Origin: Aquila chrysaetos chrysaetos
Lineage: Eukaryota; Chordata; Aves; Accipitriformes; Accipitridae
DNA: 64,000 nt
Direction of reading: 5' to 3'
NCBI RefSeq assembly: GCF_900496995.4
Contig: NC_044022.1
Coordinates: 19,668,938-19,732,937, forward strand
Translations under genes and position numbers: made by a program
In this document: one piece after another, positions 12,330 to 21,950 of the stretch
Position numbering within the stretch: the stretch's first letter is position 1
Layout of the letters: each line of letters starts with the position of its first letter
The notes under the pieces: model-generated
Told to the model about the DNA's origin: nothing
Databases searched by the model: none
The model's input: the letters and a program-made list of their open reading frames with translations, nothing else

Positions 12330-12470
12330 CCAGGACATATGGATCCTGTTCCCAGCTCCATCACTGTCTGAGTATATGACCATGAACAAGAACCTTCTGC
12401 ATGTCCCTCCGTCTGTAACGTGTATGAGAAAATACAGAGTTAGCACAGTGGCATTAACCATGCTTATATT
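12330..12470 (+). repeat. Old MIR-like SINE remnant
   Basis: The landmarks 'ggatcctgttcccagctcc', 'tatatgaccatgaacaagaa' and 'ctgcatgtccctccgtctgtaa' follow the MIR order: tRNA-like tail, 'gtgaccttgggcaagt', 'gcctcagtttcc'. The copy is very diverged. The end boundary is uncertain because the 3' part fades out. Confidence 0.4.
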
Positions 12471-12854
12471 CCAAAAGAAAAAAAGACTTCAAACTTTGCT
12501 GCATGGGACAGGCTGCAGTAATAAAGATTTTTAAGACCACAGAGGATTGTTATCCCATTGCAGGGATCTGCTATTTTATGGTGGCATGCGATCATCTGTG
12601 GTGTTTTGTCTGTAACCTTAGGTCTTGTATTTGTTAGAGGTGAACAGAAGGGTTCTGGGGCTGCTGCATCTGGAGCAGGCTTTGTGAATCCTTGTGGATT
12701 AAACATCCAGTATGTAATTGCTTGCAGTTGCAAAAGGCTGGTGTGATGATCCCTGTGGTGTCTTCAAATCCCATGGTCTGACCCAGTCTGATACCCTGCA
12801 TATGTCATATAAATTGAGCCCATAACTTCTAACTGAGCTAAAGCATACCTTTAT

Positions 12855-12945
12855 CTGTAATGTATATATTTTACTATATACACATTACTCTACAGATATT
12901 CTCTCTCCATGTATGCATGCATATATATACATTCTATATAGCAAT
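12855..12945. repeat. TA-rich low-complexity tract
   Basis: Runs of TATATA and 'catgcatgcatatatatac' give a locally alternating purine-pyrimidine stretch about 90 bases long. Nothing suggests a function. Confidence 0.6.
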
Positions 12946-14384
12946 ATGACCAAGAATAGCAGTATAAATGCTACAGCAGATGAAAACGTTATATCACCTA
13001 TATGGGGAGCTTGCCATAGCTATCTGTGATCCAGCTGGCTCTAGACTCTTCTATACCACTTATAGTTTTTCTTGCCATTGGTTGTTGTACAGAGGGGTCC
13101 TGAACAAAACTCACCGCTCCTGCTGTGTTAGGTTTCTTGAGTCATGATGAACTTAAGTTAACAGTCTGCATGAATGGATAGTATATAGTCACTGCAAAAT
13201 CTAATAAACCAGAAGACACACGGCTGTACAATGCCAAGAATTCTCAAGGTATGTGGTTTGAAAACCACACCAATGTAAGTTTATAACTGCAGCTCAATTC
13301 ATTTCCTCATAATGCCGTAGAAGAATAGACATTATAAGGTCCCTTTTTATATGTCAGAGATTCATTCTCTAGTAAGTTTAAAGAGTATTTCATAGGCATT
13401 CTCTCAGATGCCAAACTGTTAAATGCAAGGCCACAGCACAAAGAAGTTTCTTAAATTACTGGAGGAATAAATTAGCTCTTATAACACGCTTTGAAACTTC
13501 AATTGCATTCTGTAGCAACCCGCAAATCCCCAAGTGTATATAGAATCCCACTCCACAAACAATTGTTTCCTTCCTGCTGCTGAAAAATAGCTTAAATAAA
13601 ATCCTAAGAGCTCAATGCTGAATATAAGTGTGCATTTCATTGCTTTATAGCTTCTTTTGTAACACTCTTTCTAGTTTTTTAATCAAGAATTTAACCAGTG
13701 CTTCAATCAAATTTGTATTCAAGAGAGGCTTGCACGTTAGACAAAGTGCATTCATGTGCATCTGACAGCAAGCACTCTGCATCTTGGAGATAAAGACTCT
13801 AAATCAGATTCAAGCTTTATTTTGCAGTGCCAGGTAAATTTTAGAAACCCAGCATTTGTAATTTGTTTCTCACTAAGTTGCAAAAAATCAGTTTGATGGC
13901 TATTGTCAGCCAATGGGAGGTAAAAGATGAGAAGCCCCCTGGCAAGGCACTATTCAGTGTCTGCACAACAGCAGGGAGACAATTCATGGCTGCAGAGAAA
14001 ACCTTATTTTTACTTTTATAAATATATAATTCATCCCTGCTCTGAGAAGCATATAAGCCAGAATTTTAAAATGAAGGAAATAAAGTATGTGAAAGAGCCC
14101 ATATAGTAACAATAAAGTCAAAAGCATACGTGTGCGTGAGTATATATATCTTCCTGTGGCAGTATGTGCATGAGCCAAAAATGCTCAAAATGGTGTGAGC
14201 TTGTTAAAAATAACCCTTTGTATAATCCTGTCCTATATCCTCAGCAGTCAATAGTGGGAGATCTTATATGTAGCCATTTCTGCAGCTCATTTAGAAATGA
14301 GCTACTACAGACACAGCCCTTCCCTCACTCCGCATCTTGCACTTTTGCCAGTCCGTTGTGGGAGGGGTGTGCAGGAATTCCCAC

Positions 14385-14530
14385 CTTTGCCATTTGACCT
14401 GTTGTGTAGCCCCAGGCAAGTGATGTCCCCGTTTCCCTGCCCACATTTGTCCCTCTTTCACATATAGACCATAAACTTCTGAGGGGGTACTGTGAAAGGT
14501 CCCTGACATATTTCCAGGCACTCTTGAAAT
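14385..14530 (+). repeat. Old MIR-like SINE remnant
   Basis: The string 'ttgtgtagccccaggcaagt', then 'gtccccgtttccctgcccac', then 'agaccataaacttctgaggg' follows the MIR/CORE-SINE sense order, including the 'agactgtaagctc' type segment seen in amniote elements. Divergence is high and the exact subfamily cannot be told. Confidence 0.4.
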
Positions 14531-17500
14531 GGAGATAATAATTCTATCAATTCAGGGCCAGGAAAAGAAAACAGACTTCTCTTCTGACAGTTCACACACA
14601 GCTTTATGGTTTTGTCATGACCCTCGATCCAGCACTGACGGGGAGAAGACAGACGTGCAAAGTCAAGATTTATATGGCCCCTCTCTCCCAGGGATATAGT
14701 GGAAGCTGTGCCCCCAGCCAGAGGCTGAGCCAACAACCAGGGGAGCTTTCTCAATTTCAGATTGCTGCTTTGGGACAACGTTGTCTGACAACCTCCAAAG
14801 CAAGCTATGAAGCTCCTTTATTTTGTTGTGCCTTGGAACAGTATTAGGCAGGAGAAGCTGATTCACTTTTGAGAAAACTGTGTGAAATCCTTTCAATGAT
14901 AATGAATTAATTCAGTTAGCTCACAGTGTGCTAGTTGATGGGCATTCCTAGTTTAAAAAAGGTGTTCTGCTCATGTTCGTACAAAAAGAGGCCATGATTC
15001 ACGAGTTCTGAGAAGGCACCTTGAAGAACATTAAAAAGCAGAATAAAATTCCTGTAGTGTTTAGAAAATTGGAGCCCAGCCTGAAGAGGTATCACATTTA
15101 CCTTCACTCACTCAGGTCGAATGTCAAGAAATAACAATTCCCCACACCATTCAGGAACAGACCAAAGCTGTCAGCCTGGCCAGCGGTCCTGTGGCATGGG
15201 AAAGGACTTTTAATGTCGTATTTCCTCCTCCCACAGCTTCCCTGTCTTTTATCAGGCAAGCATGGATCATAAAGTTGGTTTTCATTATTGGTGTCTGCCT
15301 TCCATGGTAGCTGTGCTGATGTCTGTGCTTTTTCATCTTGTCTTTAATAGTACTTAGTCATCTACTTCTCCTCTGATGCAAAATTAAGTAAGGTCTACCA
15401 GAAGGTTTAGGGGATTAGGAGGCTGCAGGCCACACGGCTTGTAGATACAGAAGCCAGCAATGTCCTGTATTGTATCTTCAGTATTTGGTACAGATGAGTA
15501 AATTTAAGCAATCAGTTCTGCAAAAGACCAAATAAAAGTTATTCTTGCTTGGGTTGATCTAAAGATTCAAATCTATTTCCGATGAAATTTTGGAACTTTT
15601 GTTGTTAAATGCATTGCTTTTAGTAAATCAAACTCACACAGTAAAAAATTCTTAGAAAATCTGTTTGCAGTAAATTATTTTCTTCTAATTGATTTTTTAA
15701 TTCAAAATTGAGACTAGTTAGGGTTTCAGCTTCACTGAAAAACTGGAACCCTTCTGTAGAAATGAAAATATTCTGTGCTAACACCAATTTTCATCAGGAA
15801 AACAACATTACTGTAAAAAAAAAGTTGTTTTCACTAGATCATATTCATACTTAATATTTTACAATTTTATAGGCCTTTCTGTATTTCCAAAAAGTTGGAA
15901 ATTTAGTCCATTGCAGGTCTGAAGTCCTCCCAAATTATTTGTTCCACCTACTTACAATGACATAATGAGGGATTTTATCCAGCCCTGAAATTCTCTTTCC
16001 CTCTCTTGTGGGGCTCGTGTATGTGTCCAGCTCTCACTAGGCATAGATGATGTAACATTCAACGTACAAGGAAACCTCTTCTGTCTGCAGATATTGGGTT
16101 AAAAATGTCAAAATAGTTTGTGAAAATTTTGCATTTGTTTCAGGTTGCAGTGTAGATTTTTTGAAAATACTGTCTCTGTATCATACAGAATGAAGTTTCT
16201 CCTTTATGAAAGAGGCAGCGATGAAGCCCATGCATCATCCCCTAGGTATGCTCATAATGCAATAATGTATGATGGTTTTCACTCCTCACAATTCAAGATG
16301 CTAAAGCTACTAGTTAGTGAACCAGTTCAAACAAAACTAGCTGGCACTCTTTCTGCTGTTCATAGCGGAGTTGGCAAGCACAGGGACCCCAAACAGACCT
16401 TCTGCATGTAGTCTAAAACAGTTTAAGTTAACTCTTAGACATATACAGTCAAATTACACTGAAGTTGAGTTCTCTCCTTCTCTTAGAGCATTTTCAACAC
16501 AAAATTGCAAGATGCTTTTTCCAAGAAGAGGCACACAGTATTTTACAAAACAGGCAAAGTGAAAGTATTTTGAGTTTTGTTAGCAGTGAATCTTTCCCCT
16601 AGATAGTGGAATTAGGTCCTGCGGATAGGAAGAGCTTGTCTTGATTCTCCAAGGCACAGTAAATGCATTTGCTCAGGGCCTGAGGGTGGACACCTATCGC
16701 TTGGAGAACTAATGCTACTGCCCGAGATGCTTCTCAGCTGTGCAAAGCAACCTCATTGTGCTGGCGCTCAGCTTGGCACTTTCTCCTCTATCACATAAAT
16801 CTCCTCAAACAACTTAATGGTGCACTTTTGCAAAGCAGACAGGGAAGTTCTTCCTCTTTTTTATCTTTGCTCACTAGGAGTGACTCAAGAATCCGGAGAT
16901 TTAGTGTTATGGACTCTGCTACAAACAGCAGTGTCAAATGTCCTGTTTGCTATGCATATGGCCACAACCACCACAAAGACATTGCAAAATTTACAGCAAA
17001 TCTGTAGTGGGGTGGAGAATAGCTCACTCAAATTTAGGCTGGCTGAGACCAATGTGGTGCTGGCTGGTGGGAGTAGGAAAGCTTTGACAAGCTGGCAAGA
17101 TATTGACTTTGGTTTTATGCAAATTGATCCTCACAAGATCAAAGTCTCAAGGTTTTCCCAATTTATAGCTATGCAAAAAAGCAATAATAGTCACAAATTT
17201 CTTCTTGTGTCTTTCACGCACTAAGAATCTGCCTGATTATAATCTGGCCTCAGGGATGCACATATTCCTTATCTCCACTGTCTGGATCTCCCCAGTAGTG
17301 CGTCTCCATTTATGGCCAATTTCTGGTATTTGAAAGGAAAGGGGGAAAAACCCAAAGACCAGACAAACCACCTCACTCTCAGAATGTATCTGATGGGGGT
17401 GAGGGGGGTAAGTTTTTTCTTCCCCATGGTCCTAGTAGTTATTATGTGGCCACAATCCTCAAGTATGAGGTTTGAATATAATAATTGTCTTACAGCAGAG

Positions 17501-18009
17501 GCATAAATATCCTGAGCACACAGACGGCAATGCATGAAGCCATATACTCTTTAGGGAGAAATCATAAGGTCATGGAACCGAACTGAATTTATTCTATTCT
17601 ATTCTATGGAGTGCCTATAAAATACCAAGGCAAGAAAGGACAACCGTATCCATCTAATCTTTTGCTCCCCAGTCCATTCTCTTCTGCACAGACTGTACCA
17701 TTTATCCCCCCAAATATTAAAGCACATTAAAAAATATGTCTGCAGACAGCAACCCAAATGGAAGGAGAAGCTGGAGAGCGTCCCTCACCCAAAGCAGACC
17801 TGAGCTTTGTGACGGGGGCACAGGTATGGAAGGCAGCGTTGATCTGAAGCTGGAAACAAACCTGAATCTTCCACTCTTTCGGGGAGTAATCCAGGAACTG
17901 GGTTTTTGTATGAGAAGTGGTAGTAGAGATGATGATGTCACCATTTTAAAGGATAAAAGAGCTCATTTCTTTGAAAAAAGGGATGCGGGGACCTGCCTTC
18001 TTCAGTGAA

Positions 18010-18101
18010 CAGAATATATAGATTGCAATATATAAAAAGTATGTGTAGTATAGATAATATATATTCTACATACACAGTATATAGGTTGTATATACAGTAT
18101 A
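18010..18101. repeat. TA-rich block abutting the CpG island, with a small hairpin
   Basis: About 90 bases made nearly entirely of TATA-, GTATA- and ATATAT-type words. GTATATA at 18077-18083 and TATATAC at 18089-18095 form a perfect 7-bp inverted repeat around a 5-base loop. The sequence switches within tens of bases to the CpG-rich island. The position about 830 bases before the ME3 start codon is too far for these TATA-like words to serve as its core promoter. Confidence 0.65.
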
Positions 18102-18462
18102 GCGTGCCTGTAGCTTTCATACACCGATTGAAACGCCTAACCGCCCACAGCGGCTCCCGCTCCAGAGAAAGGAAGACCGAGCACCCCGTTCCAAGCCCTT
18201 CCCAGGGACGAACGACCCCTCCACGCACCTTTGCTCCCCCTCCACGTCCCGCTGGGGTTCCCCGGCACCACAGCCGGGCGGGACAGCACCTACCCCAACG
18301 TCAGGGCCCCCCCTCACGCAGCAGGGGCCCAGGCTTTTCTCTCCGGATGCCCTTCGTTAAAGGCTAAGGGAGAAAACATGGAGGGAAAAGGAGAGAGGAC
18401 CGCAACGCGGCGGCGGGGCGAGGGGCTCCCTCAGGCGCCGCGATGGCGGGAAGGCGAAGCCC

Positions 18463-18607
18463 CGGCCGGGCAGACCCCTTCCCCTCAGGGCCGGCCGGGC
18501 AGACCGCCTCCCCTCAGGGCCGGCCGGGCAGACCCCTTCCCCTCAGGGCCGGCCGGGCAGACCGCCTCCCCTCAGGGCCGGCCGGGCAGACCCCTTCCCC
18601 TCAGGGC
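18463..18607 (+). repeat. 29-bp tandem array, five copies, alternating two variants, in the ME3 promoter
   Basis: Five exact-length 29-bp units begin at 18463, 18492, 18521, 18550 and 18579. Each starts CGGCCGGGCAGACC and ends CCCCTCAGGGC. Units 1, 3 and 5 carry CCTT after GACC, and units 2 and 4 carry GCCT there, so the array reads A-B-A-B-A. This points to growth by a 58-bp dimer. Every junction creates the palindrome GGCCGGCC. The array lies 323-467 bases before the ME3 start codon, inside the CpG island, so length changes would alter the promoter or 5' leader. All reading frames stay open across it because it lacks A/T-rich stop codons. Open frames here are therefore poor evidence of coding. 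Confidence 0.95.
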
Positions 18608-18929
18608 CGGCCGTACCGCGGAGGTGCCGCCGCTGGCTCCCCGGGCGGAGGCGGGGCCCCGGCGGGCACCCCGCCTCCGCCCCGCTCGCCTCCGCCGCCG
18701 GCTGAGCCTTAACAGGTAACGGAGGAGGCGCGACCCGCCGCGGGGTGGAGGCGGAATCCGCTTCCCGGGTTTCCTTTCGCTTCGGCGGAGGACCGCCGGG
18801 CCGGTCGCACCTGCGCCGGGCCGGGCCCGCCCTCTCGCCGCGCCCCTCCCGCCCCGCCGGGCGCCCGTCTCCTCCGGCCGCCGCCGTCGTCGTCTCCGCT
18901 CCGCGCCCGCGGGAGCCGCTGGCAGGGCG

Positions 18930-19118
18930 ATGGTGCCGGTGTGCGGCGGGGCGGGCGGCCGCCTGCTGCGGATGGCGGGGGCCGGCCGGAGGCCGCTTCT
19001 CCTCAGCGTCAGCCGGGGCCGCGGCTGCCAGGCGGGGGGCGGCCCGGCCACCCGCGGCGGGGCCCTGGCCGTCAAAAAGCGGGGCTACGACATCACCAGG
19101 AACCCCCACCTCAACAAG
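18930..19118 (+). CDS. ME3: ME3 exon 1: mitochondrial NADP-dependent malic enzyme, N-terminal 63 codons (partial gene)
   Basis: Mitochondrial malic enzyme oxidatively decarboxylates malate to pyruvate and CO2 while reducing NADP+ to NADPH in the matrix. This exon gives the N-terminus only. Residues 1-46 are rich in Arg, Gly and Ala with no acidic residue, as expected of a cleaved matrix-targeting presequence. Residues 49-63, KKRGYDITRNPHLNK, match the conserved start of the mature enzyme; in vertebrate ME3 the next exon begins with the conserved GMAF-type segment. ATG at 18930 has G at -3 and G at +4. A second in-frame ATG at codon 15 (18972) is a possible weaker start that shortens the presequence. 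The exon ends exactly at the family boundary, in phase 0, followed by GTGGGT. ME1 lacks such a presequence, and ME2 differs around the motif. No catalytic residue lies in this exon, and later exons fall outside the window. Confidence 0.93.
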
Positions 19119-19124
19119 GTGGGT
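19119..19124 (+). other. ME3: Splice donor of ME3 exon 1
   Basis: AAG|GTGGGT follows codon 63 directly. It matches the vertebrate 5' splice consensus at the essential GT and at +5 G, and it falls exactly where the conserved exon 1/exon 2 junction is expected after HLNK. It fixes the intron phase as 0. Confidence 0.88.
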
Positions 19125-21859
19125 GCCGCCGAGGGGGGTGTTTTCCAGCGGCCTGGGTGAGAGGGAGGGGAGAGGGGCTCGGGGGCGGCCGGGAGGCGGG
19201 CGACGGTGCTCGGCGTGGGTCGCAGGTGTCCCGGTTTGCCCCAGCGTGCAGCCCCGCTCCAAAAGGGGGGCGAAGCGCTGAGGGGAGCGGGGGTGGGAAG
19301 GGAGCGAGGGGCCGCTTTGATGGGCCTTCACCTGCTGGTACGGTCATCGGCGGCCTCCTTCGGAGCCGGTCGTCCGGCTTCCCTCGGCCCGCTGCGGCTC
19401 GGTGGCGGTGGAAGAGGCCGCGTCGGGCAGGAGCGGCTTTGGCCGGGACCTGAAGCCGTTTGCCTGAGATCACGAAGACGCCTGGGGTGTTTTGGTACGC
19501 GGCGTGCGGAGCGTGTAGCAGCGGAACCGATCGATCGCTCACGCCGTCGTGTTGGAAGAAGCACGCGTGGCTGTTCCTGCGGTAAAGCTTCCTTTCGTAG
19601 CGCGTCCATAGCAATGTGTGTTCCGCTACCGAAGCGGCGTGTTTTGCTGGGATGAAGATGTGTTCGTTCTCAATACTGCAGAAACCTCAATATTAATTAA
19701 AAACAAAAAAAGCTTTAGGAGGAAGGTTTTCAGCAAGTCTGCAAGGTGTGTAAAATGAGACCCTGTAATTTAGCCCCACGCTACTTTTCCATCCCTTTCC
19801 ATAATTTAAAGGGGGAAGAAAAATAATCTGGATGCAAATATGTCAGATTCAAGAACGTTGGGTTCCACTTTCTTCCATTAGTATTGCTAGCAGTAACTAT
19901 AAATATGTTAATTACCTTAGAAATAAGCAGGTATTAAACATGATCTTGGTAGTTGATGGGGCTGTGACTATTTATCATCTGCTTGGTATGTAGTTATCCA
20001 GTATACGAGCCTCCTGTGACTTCTTCTGGACTGGAGACTCTTTGGATGACAACTTTTACTTTGTGTATTATGCTGTACGCTGGGCTGCATCTCCTGGTGC
20101 CATTTCAACATCCATAAAGGTGCACCCCTAAGGACCAAGGCACGCGATGACACAGGATGTTACTGAATATGCAACAGTTTTGTAAGCAGTCTGGTTTGAA
20201 TCATTATACAGTGCATGTCTGTAAGACTGAAGAGAAATTGCCAGCTATCTCATAAGCAACAGTAATTTGTCAGCATTAAGTGGTTTTGATGGGGTTTTCT
20301 TCAGCATCTGGCTTGTTCTCTTTGGTGTTCCGTGATAGTTACAAAGAGCGACATAGCTCATGTTTCTAGTAGTCTTACATATGTCAATTTGAACTGAAAA
20401 ATTAATACTTTGACCTTTGCTCAGTGTAATGCAATAACAACACGCAAAAACGTGTGTTTTAAATTGATCTGGCTACTGCAGAAGTAGACTTTGAATGTCC
20501 CATTTGATAATTTTCAGAACTGAGGCTTTTCTGAAGTGTTTTCCCTCCTTCCAGTGAAATAAAGAATTTTTCTTTAAGTCTAAATGGAATTTTGGTCCAT
20601 GTTGAGAGAAGGGAAGAAAACTGCTTTTGTTAGAGGTAAAATATATTCTAATGTGCCATGTTTAATTGGCCATGAGAAATCTCCCAGCGGGTCTCCAGCA
20701 TGGATGTTTGCTGTTTATGTTGTTATGTTCCTCTGTCAGTACAGACCTTACATTCATTGATGTAGTCATCTACAGAACAGGAGGACAGAAATGGCTAACA
20801 TCTGTGGTAAGAGATAAGGACTGCCTGTTCATGTACCTAGGTAACTAGCAACTTGTCGTTAGTAAACGCTCAGGCCCTCTTTCAGACTTTTCTAAACAGG
20901 CTTCTATTTCTCTGTTGCTCTTAACAGTTCGTTGTAGTATCTAAGGAATTAACTGTGTTCAACTGAAATGGGATATTTCAGCCAGTACATATTTTGTCAA
21001 CGTATGACCGATGGCCCTTTGGTCTGCTACGCTGCAGTGGAGTAGGTCAAAATTAGGGATCTCGGTAGGTTTTCAGCTGTTGTACTCATCGCATAGTAAT
21101 TACTGTTTACCCCTTTGGTAGCTAAATGCAGGCATGGGGTCATTGCTGTTTTTCTGCAGTGGCACTTTAAAGCTTTCATCTGACTGAAGGCTGCTTTGCA
21201 GGGGATAGTCCTTACATCTCTCCAAGAACTTCTGAAGAAGATTTTCAGAAGTGAGGCTTTGGGCAGCAAGTGTTCTGCTGCTTTATTCAATGCCCTGACT
21301 GTTTTACAGCTTTTGGGTGAAGTTTAAAGTCTCAGTCTAAAGCTATGAAGTGTGTGGTGTTTATCCAATGAAGAAGACTATGTCCCTCCAGCAGAATCAC
21401 AGACAGTTTTATGGTCTGAGGTTATTGATCCAAGTCTTTGCTTGCTTACTAGGTTGAAGGTGCTTTAAAGAAGAAGCAGACTTGGAAGTCGCTGCTGCAA
21501 GGTCCTCTGTAATACCCTAAATATCAGTAAAAGCAGGCTGTCCTCTGAGAAGCTCCTCTGTTTTCCAAATCTGCCTGAGAAGAAAAAAATAAATAGAAAA
21601 ACCGGTCATGGATGTAAGAAATTTGCAGTTGTTTCTTTCCTTTGCTCATTGTTTACTATGTGAAGTTGGCTGTTCTTCCTGATGTGAAGAAATGGAATTC
21701 CTAAATATTGATCAAGGGTGCCAACACTGTATTAAGCATGGTTTGTAAATGAGTTATCTCCGGTCCTTAAATTATTTGGCCAACCTATGCATCACGTATA
21801 AGAGCTTGCTTGACTAGGCATTTGGGGGAAAATTTACAGGAAAAAGCTGTCTTGCAGTT

Positions 21860-21950
21860 AAGGCAAGACTGCTTTCCATCTCTGAGACTGGGTTTGATTA
21901 TGTCTCAGGCTTTCTGTGTGACATTGGGGAAGTCACGTGCAAGGAAATCT
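21860..21950 (+). repeat. Old MIR-like SINE core fragment
   Basis: 'ttctgtgtgacattggggaa' followed directly by 'gtcacgtgcaagg' closely tracks the MIR core around 'gtgaccttgggcaagtcac'. Only the core is convincing; both ends fade into unique sequence. Confidence 0.4.

Larger units (their letters stand above)
10864..18009. other. Intergenic DNA upstream of the ME3 promoter, no gene seen
   Basis: About 7.1 kb of AT-rich sequence without a supported gene. Recognisable content is limited to MIR-like SINE remnants near 12330-12470 and 14385-14530, TA-rich sequence near 12855-12945, and a short ATTCT run near 17591-17605. Open frames of about 135 codons or less, such as 16817-17224, resemble no family I know. 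Confidence 0.5.
18120..19560 (+). promoter_or_regulatory. ME3: CpG-island promoter of ME3
   Basis: CpG density is very high through this interval and falls off on both sides into AT-rich DNA. Many GC-box-like words (for example gggcgg near 18648-18662, cccgccccgcc near 18848, ggggcgggcgg near 18948) suggest Sp1/KLF-driven initiation. I see no TATA box at a fitting distance from the start codon. The transcription start is not determinable by eye and is probably a cluster within roughly 18600-18920. The island covers the promoter, the first coding exon and the start of intron 1, as is usual for broadly expressed genes. The limits are estimated visually. Confidence 0.85.

Noticed and set aside
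17591..17605. ATTCT run as a CR1 tail
   Set aside because: The period is five rather than eight, and no CR1 3' sequence adjoins it.
1..18000. PRSS23, the mammalian neighbour of ME3 on the promoter side
   Set aside because: Its coding region should appear as one long frame of about 380 codons. No such frame exists on either strand.
18714..18719. CAG|GTAAC as a splice donor in the ME3 leader
   Set aside because: The word matches a donor, but no transcript start or acceptor can be placed from sequence, so a leader intron is not supported.
18543..19331. 262-codon minus-strand open frame, and overlapping 167-178-codon frames on both strands
   Set aside because: All lie in the CpG island and in the 29-bp array, where lack of A and T removes stop codons. 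Translations are Pro/Arg/Ala/Gly noise, and the ME3 frame explains the only family match.
19206..19655. 149-codon plus-strand frame just after ME3 exon 1
   Set aside because: It falls in the GC-rich start of intron 1, has no known motif and is explained by composition.
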